A stretch of DNA of 64,000 nt from Mansonella perstans (taxonomy: Eukaryota; Nematoda; Chromadorea; Rhabditida; Onchocercidae), in the NCBI GenBank assembly GCA_037074765.1, contig JBAMDO010000015.1, positions 372,001 to 436,000 on the forward strand, given 5' to 3'. Position 1 is the first letter of the stretch. Each line of letters starts with the position of its first letter. Under the pieces are notes generated by a model, which saw only the letters and a program-made list of their open reading frames with translations, was not told the origin of the DNA and did not search any database. A program made the translations under genes and the position numbers. Positions 35,046-48,130 of this stretch are shown in pieces.

Positions 35046-38000
35046 TCATGAAGTTATTGGATGAACGGAATCTGAAAAAACTAAATTTTCGGGAATTTTT
35101 TTCTTCTGCACCGTATCACCAAGGGTATCAACAAATCTTTGAGCAAGTATGTCTTCCTGAATGTGTCTTTTTAACGACCGCTGAATTATTTCAGTAATTT
35201 CTTTTGCGAAAACTGTTCGTAATATTGGGATAAGTTTTGCTGAGAGTTTCAGATCACTTGGTGTAACAATCATATTGTCCATCGCAATTGTTACATTGCC
35301 CGCTTTTTCGATATAATCTGGTAATGGTGGCACCTACAATTCAGCACAATTGTTGCTTGATTTGTGACGAGGTGGAAAAACAATAAGCTGAGAGACACTT
35401 TTAAAATCCATTTTTAGTATTTAATTTGTAGTTTTGATTTTGTGAGTTTTCCATCTAGTTTCGCACAGTTTCAAAATCATAAATGAAAGCAAGAAAAGAC
35501 GAAATAACAAAAGGGAAAAGAGATTTTTTGTCCAGCTAAAGTTTTAAAGAAACAAAAAATAAGCGTCACAGGAAAGTAATAGAAAGTAACCTTCGGATAT
35601 TTAGCACTAAAATGTGTTAACACCAAATTCTTCGCACACATCCGTGTAGCCACATCAAAAGCTTGCTTCATTGTACTATGTTTCTTATACAAGGCATGGG
35701 CCTAAAGATACAATTTCAAAAAATTAAAATTATCATAGAATAGGAGTGGCGAGATAATTCTAAATTCCTTCTATGGAGTGCCTTGACAAGTAAATAAAAA
35801 GAAAATACTTCTTCATCATCCGCAAATGTCGATTCATGAACAAGGACTAGTGCATCCTTCCCATAGTTCACAAGCTGCTCACACGGCATTGTGTCACCTG
35901 AGAAAACAAATTTTCGGTTTTTCACATCGGTAAATATATAACCAACAGCAGTCCTTGCATGATTCACCTGAAATGTTAAAATATTTCTAGATACATATAA
36001 AATGAACGTCAAAAAAAAACTTGTTTTACTTACCAAATAGATCGTCATAATCGCCACACATTGTCGATGATTCCTTCATCGACATGTACAGGCCAGATGT
36101 AAAATATAACGAATTAGTCCGAAATACAAAGACAAGAAAAAAATTACCTTAACCGCAACGACGCTTTTGAGACCAAGATTTTCTATAATTTCAGGAGGCA
36201 TTTCACTTGTCAAATCTGCTGCTTCTACTGGACCTTCTTTTTCTTGAGAAAGTCTGTAAATAGAATTAGTGATACAGCATGAAGTACGTTAAAAGATCTG
36301 AAGGTAATATGTGTTCTGTAATATAATATGCCATTCTTCCTCTTCATACATTCTCGAAAATTTAGAATTTATATCTTTACAAATTTTGATACGTTTCAAA
36401 TAAATATTTTTCATTTTGGGTTAGAATCATTTTTAGTTAGAGAAATATAAATTTTTGCATCAAAATTTACCTCCACAATATCTTAGAGATATCCACAATA
36501 TGCATATTCTTTGTGTAATTTCCAAAACTGCGATCGACATCTCGGAAAACTTTCAAAACATGACTCCCACCAGCCACAACTAACGGCTTGTAAGTTATGC
36601 CTATAAAAGAAATCTGAAACATCTCTAAAATAAAGAGATATTAAAATTTAAGATATCAAACATAAAGTGTACCTCTTTTCATAAATAATTCTTTTCGACA
36701 CTGAACGATTGTAAAAATTCCATGATAGTGATCCTGATGACCATGTGTAATGAAAACTGCATTTAGTTTCAACAACAAATCTTCACAGACCGCATCACCA
36801 AACAAAGTGCGCAACTGACCTAGAAGCATGAAACTTGATGATTTATTCGAGTAAAATGTCATAAAAAAATCCATGAAATCCTATGACTACTTGTTCTGTT
36901 TTTATTTCAATATTCTTCATATAAATTACGCAATAAACTGAATTAAAACTTCAAACATAAGAAATTTTTTATCGGATGGTATTTTTTGGTAATATTATTA
37001 CCAAAAAGATAATATAAATATTTACCGAATACATAATAATGTGAGGTATTGGTCGAGATTCACAAATAATACATAATACAGAAGAAATAAACAATTAAAA
37101 AACTAACCGTATGATCCTTCGCCACAATCAACAAGCATACAAGAATCTTCATTAAACTGAAGAAAATACGCACTAACATTACGGAAGCTAGTAGGTACGG
37201 CTGATGATGTACCAAGAAAACAAATCCGAGGCCAGTTGTCCTCGCTTTCTAACAATTTCGATGCTAAAATTTGTGCAATCTGTGCTCAATGACTGAAAAC
37301 AACATCATATTCACCTACATTTTTCAATAAATCCCTAACTGTGAAGCTTTCAAAAACAAATTATGATCACATATATCAAGAGTGTTAAAAAAATATGCAA
37401 AACATCTGCCATTTACACTTCATTAAATTCCGACTTTCAATGGACATAGAACTTTTACAAAATGGAAGGAAAGCAAAAACCAGTAACTAGTGACTTACTG
37501 CGCTTGAACAAATTAATAGCTTCAGAAGCTGCTGAGTCTTCCTTAAGTTGCAACAATAAATCGGTAAGAATTAGCGAGACATTAGGTGGTGATGAATCCA
37601 AACTGACTGGCTTGCGCAGAAAATATCGCTGGAATGGCCTAACGTAGAGAGAATTACCTCTCTTTTCGCAATCATCATCCTGGAATAACTGAATTATTGG
37701 AATAACTGAGAAAAAATACCTCTGAAATCTGAAGAAATCAGTAATTTCTGTCTCGTTACGAAACATATAAACAAATCGTGCATTAAGAGAAATGAAGAGG
37801 AGAGGATGAGGAGAAACACACCATCGCTGTTTTTCCCACAGAAGAACAACTCTAGTGAAAATGAAAAATTTTGTTTTTAAAAAATAGAAAAAAGGTGACG
37901 TTCAAAAATCAAAAAATAATCGATGACATGCTCGTGTCAAATCATAGTAATTACCTGCTGCACAGTCCCATTGAACTGTTTTGGATGCAGCGGAGGAAAC

Positions 38001-40845
38001 AACTTTGGACAAATGTGATTTAAGATAACATTGATACGATACATCGCCTCCATGTGAGGCAGGCATGGACCGGTGCCATTGACAATGATATGCTCAACGC
38101 TTTCACCAAATGAAGCCATCCAAGATTTGTATTCGTTACTACTCAGGAGTGAATTTTCAGTGAAATGAACGATATACCTCAAACTTTTGCTTTGGCTGTT
38201 GTAATTCTAAAAAAAGTTTAAATAAGTATTAAAAACACAAAAAAATATGCAAGCATGTAAACCTAATGGTAAAAACAATAGAAATAAAACAGGAATGCGA
38301 AGCTATAAAAGTTATAAAAGAAAAACCGAAATTCGATACAAACCAAAAATTTACTTTGCTTTTACCCTCAGCTAATGGAAAAACACAACTTACTCGAAGC
38401 AAGGTATTGTTCTGCAATGATGGGAGCTTTCTTAGATCACTGCATTCAACGATAAGAGAAGCATAGAGATGCTTAGCCTCTAAATCGCTTAAGACTTCTT
38501 CTGCCTGTAGTAATAATCAGCTGTCTATTTTACATCATTATTGGATATGTTTTCGACTTCTGATTCCCAGATTACCTCAGTATTTCTGACAAACTATGAA
38601 AAACCAAAATTGTGGTAGAAACTACTGCAGTAATTTTGCAATGCATTTATGAAACAAAACTATTAAACATTTTTTCCAATAACTGGTAATATAAATAAAT
38701 AAAGAATTTAACTTTATAAATCAAATTCTGTCTTATAAAACTGGACCTTGATTTTCCACTCTATGCTGTCCTTAGAAAAAAATTTTTTTCGTTTCTTGAA
38801 CTGCATATACCTATATGAGATAAGACTCGGTAACGAAGTAGCATAATCAGTAGCATCAGAGAAATTTTTATCTATTATTTAGCTGTTTAGCTGCAGGAAG
38901 CGATCTACGGAGTCTACATAACAACAGAACAGAAACGAATAAAAAACAAACCCTAATAAAACGTCCATCAGGCAGCGTTATATTTTCCCCATCTTTCAGT
39001 TGCTTCATATGAGGCCCACTAGGGATTTTTAGCTTCCTGATTTTTTGGACATCCAAGGGCCTTTGCGGCGGCTTCAATTCAACCAAGAAAGCTATATCCA
39101 GCTTAAAAAAAAACTCTTCAAGTTTTTTATTGCATAAGGAAGTACACTTGTATATTTCCCAGAAACTACTTCCGTTCAAAACTCATTTCTTTTACATCTT
39201 GCAAAGCGAAAAGTAAACCTTTTCCTGCATTAATCGTTGAGGAGAAGCAAATGCCGATACCGGTATAAAGTGTACAGTTAGCGCATCATCTGAGTAGAAG
39301 CCACAACTTAAAGGACGCTCTTCCACATGCAATTTGAATTATTTAAATGCAGATCGGAAAAAATATCTCATTAAGCACAACGTTAGTCCCAATATGAAGT
39401 CTAAACTAATCTATTAGAATTACCACGTTTTTTGTATTAAAAAAACATGCAAGATCATAATACCAGTAAAAAAAATGACTTGCAAAAACGAAATGTTACA
39501 AAGAAATAGTTAAAAATTTCAAGACTTTTCCTTCCATTATTATAGAATAATATATCAACTGCTTCAATTCCAACAATAGTAAAGTACAAATTGAGGCATC
39601 GTTTGAAAAATGATACCTTAATCGTTATGGATGACGGGAAATCAGCATCAGTGTGATCATTTTGAGACTCAAAATATCTCTTCTTATTATGAGAACCATG
39701 CAACCGGATAACTCGCTCTGATTTGGATGATAATGAAGCTACTGGTGTTTTGAGCAATCCGGATAAGCCAGCAAAATTTTCCCACGTATCTCAAAATTTT
39801 GTGTAAAAGATACTACTTCAAATGCATTTAAAAAAAAAAAAAAAAAAACCTTGCAATAGATAGAGTACTTGAATAGAAATGCTCCAAAATGAAGTCCTAT
39901 ATAATCTTAACAGATGTTTAGAAAATTTAAATTCAAGCTAAACAAGTTCACTAATTGTTTATGTGAAGTAAATCACCTCGTGTAAAGAAAATATCAGTAA
40001 GATTAATAGCTTTCAAACGATTCGCAGCCAAAAATCGCGAAGTGCCTTCCGGACAATTAAACAAATAATCCTTGTAGTTGGTATGAATAACGACACATGG
40101 CCTAAGGTGAGTTGTACCATTGCTTATAATCTGGAATAAATACTGAAATATGCAAAAAATCAAAGTACAACTTCAGCGCTATTGTCTTCGCAAACCTTTG
40201 AGCTATTACTTCTTCAAAATTTCGATTTCTTTTAAATAACAAACCTCGATTGACACGCTAGATGGGATTGCCGGAGGTGTTTTTGTTTTGTTCATTTGTT
40301 GTATGTCCGCAAGTTCTTTGGTTAAAATTTCCACAAAGGATGATGCTTTTTTACCAAGACAGGTGCTATTACTATGCCTAGAAAACTATTTAAATTACAA
40401 AAATGATGGAAAATTCGTCCCAAATGAAATTACGTCCAGTCAGATTTCATGCTACAAAATACTCGTTGTGATCATGCATTTAAATACCTTGCAAGATATT
40501 TCTTGTATTCACTGATTCGTCGAGTCAAAGTTTCAATAAGTTCTTCACTATCTTGCTCTTTTTTAACTGAAAATAATTATATAATTTCGAGATGAAAATA
40601 TATTAAGCACATTCTCCAGTTCACTATTTTCGAAATCCTATTACTTTCGTAGCAGTGATGTAATCTATGTTCGGCTTAACTTTGACGAAAAATCATATGG
40701 ATGCTCTAATCTAACCTCAACTATTCGTCAATGTAAACTACAAAAAAAGACCTGATAGGTATTTCTTTTGAAGTAAGGTAATATCGCAAATAAGAAGTCG
40801 GGGAAAAACTTTTTTCTGAAAAGAAATAGTTTGTCGAGCTAACAT
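35046..40845 (-). CDS. hoe-1: Long-form ribonuclease Z (ELAC2), tRNA 3' processing endonuclease
   Basis: Seventeen exons: 40752-40845, 40488-40566, 40245-40377, 39977-40130, 39617-39789, 39219-39317, 38952-39101, 38394-38504, 37955-38206, 37499-37679, 37108-37263, 36673-36819, 36471-36600, 36148-36253, 35809-35967, 35591-35701, 35046-35333; 840 aa. The N-terminus MLARQTISFQKKVFPRLL is basic and amphipathic like a mitochondrial presequence. The degenerate N-terminal beta-lactamase half has DYLFNCPEGTSRFL and AGLSGLLKT. The catalytic C-terminal half has ICFLGTSSAVPT (489-500), DCGEG (521-525), the metal motif HGHQDH (553-558), VNHART, SGDTMPC (678-684), VHEST and THFSAKYPK. It cleaves the 3' trailers of nuclear and mitochondrial pre-tRNAs. 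An in-frame internal Met (MNKTKTPPAIP) could start a non-mitochondrial form. The acceptor of exon 39219-39317 is poor, so that boundary is the least certain. Confidence 0.93.
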
Positions 40846-41487
40846 TCATCGATGAGAAATATCAATCGAATGCTTGCACCAGAACTGAAATTTCATTCCT
40901 CAAGGTGAAATTTAAAAATTAAGAAATATTTCTGCATTTTATTTTCTTTTTTTTGTTTTTTTTTTAACAAAATAAATACTCTCTGCAATTGTTTTAATAA
41001 ATCTCAATTATTTGTAATTTAGTATATGTGTAGCTTTGAATTTAGGAAAAAAAAATTTGAAAATATAGGATACAAAGTTAAAATTAAATTTCATTCGTAA
41101 TAAATCGAAAAAAATCTCTAGAATTATTAACACAGCTCTACCTTTAGGCAATAATAAGTATCAGGTACCTGAGATCAGAAGAGACTGATGTCCGTTAAAT
41201 CTCGAAGTTCTTAGTATGCAAATTTGTGAGTTTCAGCAATACAATCATGTAAATTGCAACTGTTTTTATGAAGTAACTCGAAGAATTTTCATAGCAAATA
41301 AAGGCTGAATTCTTGCTTTTCTTTCATAACATGGCAAGTTTATCGAAGGAATATCAGAAACTAATTATATTTGTTATCTTTGCTTTACAAATTACATTTG
41401 CTTCGTTCAAAAATCTTTTTTTTTTTTTTTTAAAATGTTTATAATAACTAAAATTATCAATATTACAATCAAAAATTATGACACAAA
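40846..41487. other. spacer between kinase A and RNase Z genes
   Basis: No gene seen. It includes an oligo-T tract (41417-41432) close to the 3' end of the kinase gene and the 5' flank of RNase Z. Confidence 0.55.
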
Positions 41488-43518
41488 TTATGATTGCTTA
41501 GGTTCCACATTTGTTTCCTTATTTGCTTTATCAATAGCATCATCTTGTTTTGGTGCAGATTGTACTTTTGGTATTCCATTAGCAAAAGTACTCTTGTATT
41601 GGCTTAAAACTCCTGCTACACGTTCATCACTTTGCGTACTTGAAGTTACTTTCTCCCAATCGTACGGATATTCCTAAAATAGTTTGAGACAAAAATTTTA
41701 ATTTTTAAATTGAATTTCAAAGATTTTAAAGGTTCAGTTCAAAATAATAAATTTCCTGAACCTGACTCCTGGTTTCCTGTAGAGCATCTCGCATTAAACT
41801 ATAAATTTTTTCGTAATCGGGTGTATCGAAAAACTTCGTCTTATCGCATATTTGCAGTATTTCAATATATTTCCTTGGGCAACCGCCGAACAATTTTCTA
41901 ATGCCTTTATCGTTGCGACATTGTTTTTTGGACACTCCGATGGCGTTAATTTCCTATAAATGACAAACATTTCCTTGCTTCTTCTTCACAGTTTGATTGC
42001 TGAATAACTTATGCGTTATTTAGGTTATGCGCAAAATATTTTATGGGAAGGTTTTAAACGTCAAATTGACTCTTTGCTAGAAGTTTCTGTTATGCTTCAT
42101 TAATGCTGATTCCATCACTCATTTGTTTTTTTGTTTTCTCCAGTCATCTCCAAATATTTCCATAAATTATTTGGCGCTCTTCACTGTATCTTTTACCATT
42201 ATATGAAGAATTTATGTTATTAATTGTTAAATTTATACTTTTTGATTGCATCCTAATTTTTTTCAAAACTTATAGCATTGTTTATTTTCAAGTTATTGCA
42301 CTTTTCACCGCTCATCCATTACTTACTAATTACTTAATTAGTAAGGATTTATTAATGCTTATTTAGTTATCACCGTCATATTCCTCCAGGGTAGTTTCCC
42401 ATTGGTGAGTTCGACTATCATATACAACCATGACTCTACATCATCCTTCCGACATAGCTCACGCAATATATGAGCTGATAATGGAGCATACTTTACGGTA
42501 CCGCGAAATCCAGTTAGCGCTCGAGGATTTCGCATCGTCCCATCTTCATGGATATACAGTCGAGCCATACCGAAATCAAGGACATATATCTGGAAGGTTT
42601 TTAATATTTAGGTACAAATAAGATACCTAACATTTTACTACAACCTTATGAAACATTTTTGGCAGCAGTACAAAAAGTATATAGATAGTTTAAAGTATGT
42701 CTGGGATTACTTGAATAACTTCCTTGAATTATTAATTAATTTCTGATTTATAAGTCCCGAAACTCTAAAAGATTTCAGGAAATGATACGTTTCTTAGTTC
42801 ATTGATTTCGGATCTGCCGATGGCAAAATTGCCTGGCTTAACGTCACGGTGCAAGTAGCCGATGTTATGCAAATCCTCCAATGCTTCCAAACATTTAATG
42901 CCAACACTGATGGCTGTCCCCAATGAAAATTTTTTATTTGGAGCTTCTAGTCGTAGTTCCTGCATAATTTGTGCTTTTAGATGTTATTAAAATTAATTAT
43001 AGATACTTATAATGTGCAACAGTGATAATTGCGCATGTCACATTGCGCCATTGCCACGGAACACAGATAGATTTCATCCTGGTCCCGTGGATCAGCAATT
43101 TAAAATAAATCATTGACCTGGAGAGATTTTCCAACCATAGTCATAACAATGTAAAAGAAGTCCTTGTGTCTTCCTTTATCTTCAATGGTGCAAAAATGCC
43201 GCAAGCGATCTTGTTCCCTTAACTTACTCAATACCGTTAACTCCATTTTCAAAAAGCCAATTTTTTCATGAACACTTTCTACCTAAATGTTTTTAAAGTT
43301 ATTTTTCTCGTTGGAAAATGAGTTAGTTAGGATATTAACAAAAGAACTATTCGAAATCTTAACTAATCATTTATGAAAAAGCAGATCACCTTCAGTGCAT
43401 ATTTCTTGTTATTCTTGGAACAAACGTATACTGCACCAAAGGCACCTTCTCCAAGCTTCCCATCAATCTTCCATCCTTCCACAATACTACCAATTTCAAG
43501 TTGTACTAATTCTCCCAT
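41488..43518 (-). CDS. Tau-tubulin-kinase-like (CK1 superfamily) protein kinase A
   Basis: Six exons, all phase 0: 43390-43518, 43118-43282, 42789-42959, 42374-42589, 41762-41953, 41488-41673; 352 aa. Gly-rich loop GEGAFGAV (23-30), catalytic Lys in YALK (K43), catalytic loop HRDVKPGN (135-142), DFG (160-162) and the CK1-type GTVKYAPLSAH segment replacing the usual APE, then RKDDVESWLYMIVEL. The C-terminal tail (EYPYDWEKV onward) is short and Lys/Glu/Gln-rich. This is the TTBK-like group greatly expanded in nematodes, many members of which are germline or sperm kinases in C. elegans. All key residues are present, so it should be active. The second family member in the window is kinase B at 58084-60293, same strand. 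Confidence 0.92.
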
Positions 43519-46500
43519 AAAATTCCAGCAACGCCCACAAACTTTTTCCTTTTAAAATTAACTGCTCGAAATCTTGCAAAACCCCTTACACCTCAGAGCT
43601 ACCAGCTTCCTGCAACTGAACAAATTAACAATGATTTGCTGAATCTATCATGGCGTTTTCATATATTTTTTAAAATTTAATATCCAAATTCTATTCCTCA
43701 AAATCTTGAAAAATCAAATAATTATTATGAGAATACATTGTTTAACTTATCTATTTACTTTTGAGAGTAATTCAACAACCACTCTGGTCTTTGAACTTTC
43801 AACTAAAAATGTTTCGTTTTGTCTGATTTAATTTATTGTTTAATCGACTTGATTGTGCTATTGATTTTGATGCAATTAACAAAGTTTAGGTTAACTTAAA
43901 ATTTGAAATTAAATATAATAGTTTTTGTTGTGATATGCTGCATTTCATCTTATTCTTTCTCACCAAAACGTATTCTTTTCAGTATTGAAGTTTTCTATGC
44001 CAAAAATTTTCCTTTCATCGCATAATTGGTTGTAAAATCAAAGCATTAAACAATTTTGCAGCTCATCTCCGCTTTACAATAGGTACACGATTGACCCGAT
44101 ATGCATCCTTGATTTGGTGCATCTATTTGCTACATTTTGACATTTCAGCAACTTATATCTTCGAAATACTTTAATTGGAAACGTTTGGTAAAATTGGGTA
44201 TACTATATTGATCCATAATGCTAAAATTAGAAGTACGGGTCAGATCAAAAATGCAAAAGGAAACGAATGTCGAAAACTGGTACGTATGAGGGAAGACTGC
44301 TAAATTAAATTTCTTATGAATTCGAATTTTTATGACCCCTCACAGACTTTCGTAGTTGATGAAATTGATGATATTTTTGAAAAAGCTGTTTGATATTTCT
44401 TTGGATAAATGATATGTTCAATTTAAAATAATGTCAGTTAACCAACGCTCTTTTGAAAACTTGGCCACAACCTATTAAATTGCAGAGAACTGCTAGAGCG
44501 ATAAAATTTAAAATAAAAAATAAAAATAAAAATTTATCCTGTGTATCAATTATTAACTGTACTTGATTGCATTATTTTGAATTCAAAAAAACTTTGCTGA
44601 AATCCAAAATTTTTCCCTGAACAAGTTCGGATTTTCAAAAACCGATTTTTTAATTCAGCCATTTTTTTAACTATTTTGATCGAACAAATTGCTGTGAGTA
44701 AAAATTCCATTCATGAAAAAGTAAAAGTCCTAACTGAGAATAATCTGAAAAAATTGAATTGCTGCCCTAAAAACATGAACAGAGCAAAAACGGGTTTGCA
44801 GAAATAAATTAAATATGACAGTCGGCTAGGTATTAAAATTTCAATTCTAACTAGTGTTTATTGTTTGTTGCTCAATTTATTTTACAGCGATAAAAATATG
44901 AATATGATCAATTCGGAACTTTCATTGCCCCTTCATAATTTTTCAGTTGCTTAATTTTATTGCCCTTTCAGCATATTTAATATATTCAAACTGTTATTTT
45001 GTAAAGCTGGGATTGTAACGCGACAGATGACCACGAGTCGAACATGGAATCACATCAGTTTGAATGATTTTGATTTCCAAATGGCTGTCTCATAGCGATG
45101 AAATTCAACAACAAAGTCAAATACAGAATCCCATAATGTAAACATTCGGATTGAGCACTTTTATCGGATATGGAAGAGAGGGAAAGTGAAAATAGTCATT
45201 TCAAATGTTTGCAATAAATCCACACATCCATGAATCAAATAGATTTGAAATGGGTGAATTGTAAAAACTAGAGGATATGAGGAAAGAGGAAAAAGTGAGC
45301 AAAGCAGCAGAGCCCGAATTATTTTTGCTGAACTAGATTTTTTCATTTCATTCCTGTAAAATGAAATGCCATCAAATTTTGAAAAAAAGCATTACTAAAA
45401 TATTCATGTCACATAGACTATCCTATAAAATATATTAGATTCAATTATTTACACTGATTTTTCAGAACTTGTAAAGGACTCAGTTGAACATAAAACACAG
45501 CTCACTGAAATGAACAACCATTCCATACGGTAATTCAATATTCCTCAGTATTTAAAGTCTTCAACCTTAAAGGTCGATGTATTAATGCAACAGCGACATG
45601 AAAACTTCTTTATTAGTTTTTGCAAAGTCAAAAATTTTTGAACTTGCCAGGAAACTAATTAGTATTTTGTAAAACTGGTATTTATTATGAAAGTGTGAAA
45701 GATTTGTTGACCCAAAATATATATGATGATTGGGAAATGTTAATTTTTAACCTCATACTGCTAGGGGGAAATTCTGCTACAGGATATTGCTATTTTAGCA
45801 CATAATTATAGTACATTTGCTAGAATTTGATGTAAACTGCCAAATCCAGTGCAATTTTCTATCAGTGTTTGTCATGCATTTCATATTACAAACACATTTT
45901 TTCCAAATAACAAACCAAATTGAACGAGGACATTGTGTGTTGGTACTTGTCTCTTATTTCGGAATATTGCATTGCAGATATAATACACGAATATATACCA
46001 TTGCTTCATGACTGGCCAAGTTCATGTTCATGTGGGATAGTCCCTTTAATCGCTGATTCAAATCAGCAATTTCTCATTACCAGCGTTATATCCATTTGAA
46101 TCTTATGTTGGAATCCATTTCGAAAAAAAAACCATTTAGGAAAATGCGTTTGCTTTCATCATCTTGAATTGAATTTCAATTCCAAGCTTTCAGAACTTTA
46201 TAAGTCCCTTCATGGAACTGATAGTTTTTCATCCATAACCTTAATGCACTTAATAATTTCAATTTTTTTAACCAGTAAGAATTAAGCTTTGCTTCTTTCT
46301 TTTATCAGATTTAATACTAAATTATATCATAACTTGCATAGTATGCAAATGACAGTTTTCTTCCAGTAGCTATTAAGTACTACTTTTTTGATTTCAGTCA
46401 ATTATTCACTGTATTTGAAAATCTCCTCACGTTGTAAAGCTTTACACGTTGTAAAACGTTTTTATGAGAAACAAAGGGAAATATTTAAGTCCTATTAGCT

Positions 46501-48130
46501 TAATGATTTAATCACTTCTTTTCTAAAACAACTAAAACGTTTCTAGTTAAAAATTCTTAGAAGCTTAGTCGATCCATTATATTAATCCATTTTATTTGAC
46601 CGACTATGAAACGAGACGACATTTTTTCGTACAGTTATCAAATACTAAACGATTAATTTACTCATTGTAGCTTAGGAATTTTTTCCTCACTACTTTAATT
46701 TTAATTTTTCGCTTTTTAATTACTACCATTTCTGTAGGGAAAGTGAAAAGCGCAAGGAAAGCATTAGAGATAAGCCTCATAAATTTAAGAATAAATACCT
46801 CGCAAAGTAAGCGGAAAATGTAAATTTCTTATCTAGAGTAAATAGAGAAAGTAATAAAGAGATGCATCTTTTATAGGGATTATGCGAAATCTCAGTCAAT
46901 GATAAAGAGTGTATAATTGGATAAATTCGGGACTTTCAAATGCGATAAGTATTACACAGTGATTTTATCTTACCATTCCGATGTATAATTTTTCTCTTTA
47001 CCGAATTCACTGCAATGAATATCGTACTTTGAGAATTTAACTTAGTTCAAAAACAAATACGAAACTCATATAAAAACAGCAAGACTGTGAACCTCCTTGG
47101 TCTCAGAGCCTTTTGCTATGCCTAAACAGTGAAGTGGAAAAGTAGATCGCAGTGTAAAACTAGCCATTAGAAAAGCCCTAGAAAAATATGTCCTAATATT
47201 ACCTTTGTGTTAATGTGCCCTAAATGAAAATGTATATGGTTAAATGGCAAAAGGGAAGAAGTAGGCTTTTGCAGAAATGAATACGATTTTCTGATCACCA
47301 TAGATTTCACCTCAAAGGCCATGAAATATGTAAATTCGGCACCACTCATCCGTAACCCATTCTACCATCATTTAACGCTTAATCATCGCCGTATTACAGT
47401 CCAATGTCCAAAATATATTCGCATACCAAATACTACATGAGCATTCAGATGGTTTTCATTACTTTGTAAGGATGCTGCATTTATAATGGGACTTTTTGCA
47501 TTTCAAAAAAATAGCAGTTATTTTTTGTCCAGCAATTCGTAAAATTTCATTTAAGATTACAAAAAATTAATATAGTTGTTATCTAATTAACTTAAAACTT
47601 TCAAAAATTAAAATTGATGATCTCCCAGGAAGAATTTTTGAGAATTTCTTAATGGCACTGCAATGAACTACCACTTGACATTTTCTAAATCACTCTGCAT
47701 TGAACTTCATTAACCAAAGTATTTAAATTACTATTCCACTTTAAAATTTATTCCCACTTTCATTTCAACTTTAAGCAACCATTCCAAGTACTCTTTTTCA
47801 TATATGAATTGAATATTAAGACATGACTATCTGATCGACTATTTCCAAAAAATGATTACTTTATTCCAACTTTTAACATTTCCTATTAGAAATTAATGAT
47901 TTTAGAAATCGCTGATTCATTAAATCCAAATGTTTGTTTGTAAATTGTGATTTAAAATACAACAATGCATTTAAGGACCGCCCTGCAAGCGTTAAGAGAC
48001 GGAGAATATTGCTGAAATCCCATATAAACAGCCAGCCTACTCTTTCGATAAACTGTCTGTCCGATTTCCCGTTTCGAGGCTTTCAGTGGAAAATCCTTAC
48101 TGTCACTAATACAGTTGCAAATATCGGACA
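43519..48130. other. intergenic, AT-rich, largely empty
   Basis: Contains AAATAAA-type low complexity (about 44505-44535) and one signal-peptide-like frame at 45161-45346 (-), listed separately. The frames at 45817-46011 (+), 47167-47349 (-) and 47934-48197 (+) have no domain or convincing splice context. No RNA gene recognised. Confidence 0.45.
45161..45346 (-). CDS. possible short secreted or membrane protein, or first exon
   Basis: A 61-aa frame starting MKKSSSAKIIRALLLCSLFP, which has the basic start and hydrophobic core of a signal peptide. The ATG lies about 7 nt after TTTTACAG, a good 3' splice site suggesting SL trans-splicing. The remainder (ending FTFPLFHIR) is hydrophobic with no recognised family. 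It could be a complete tiny protein, the first exon of a gene whose other exons were not found, or chance. Confidence 0.25.
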   Translation of the reverse strand: MKKSSSAKIIRALLLCSLFPLSSYPLVFTIHPFQIYLIHGCVDLLQTFEMTIFTFPLFHIR

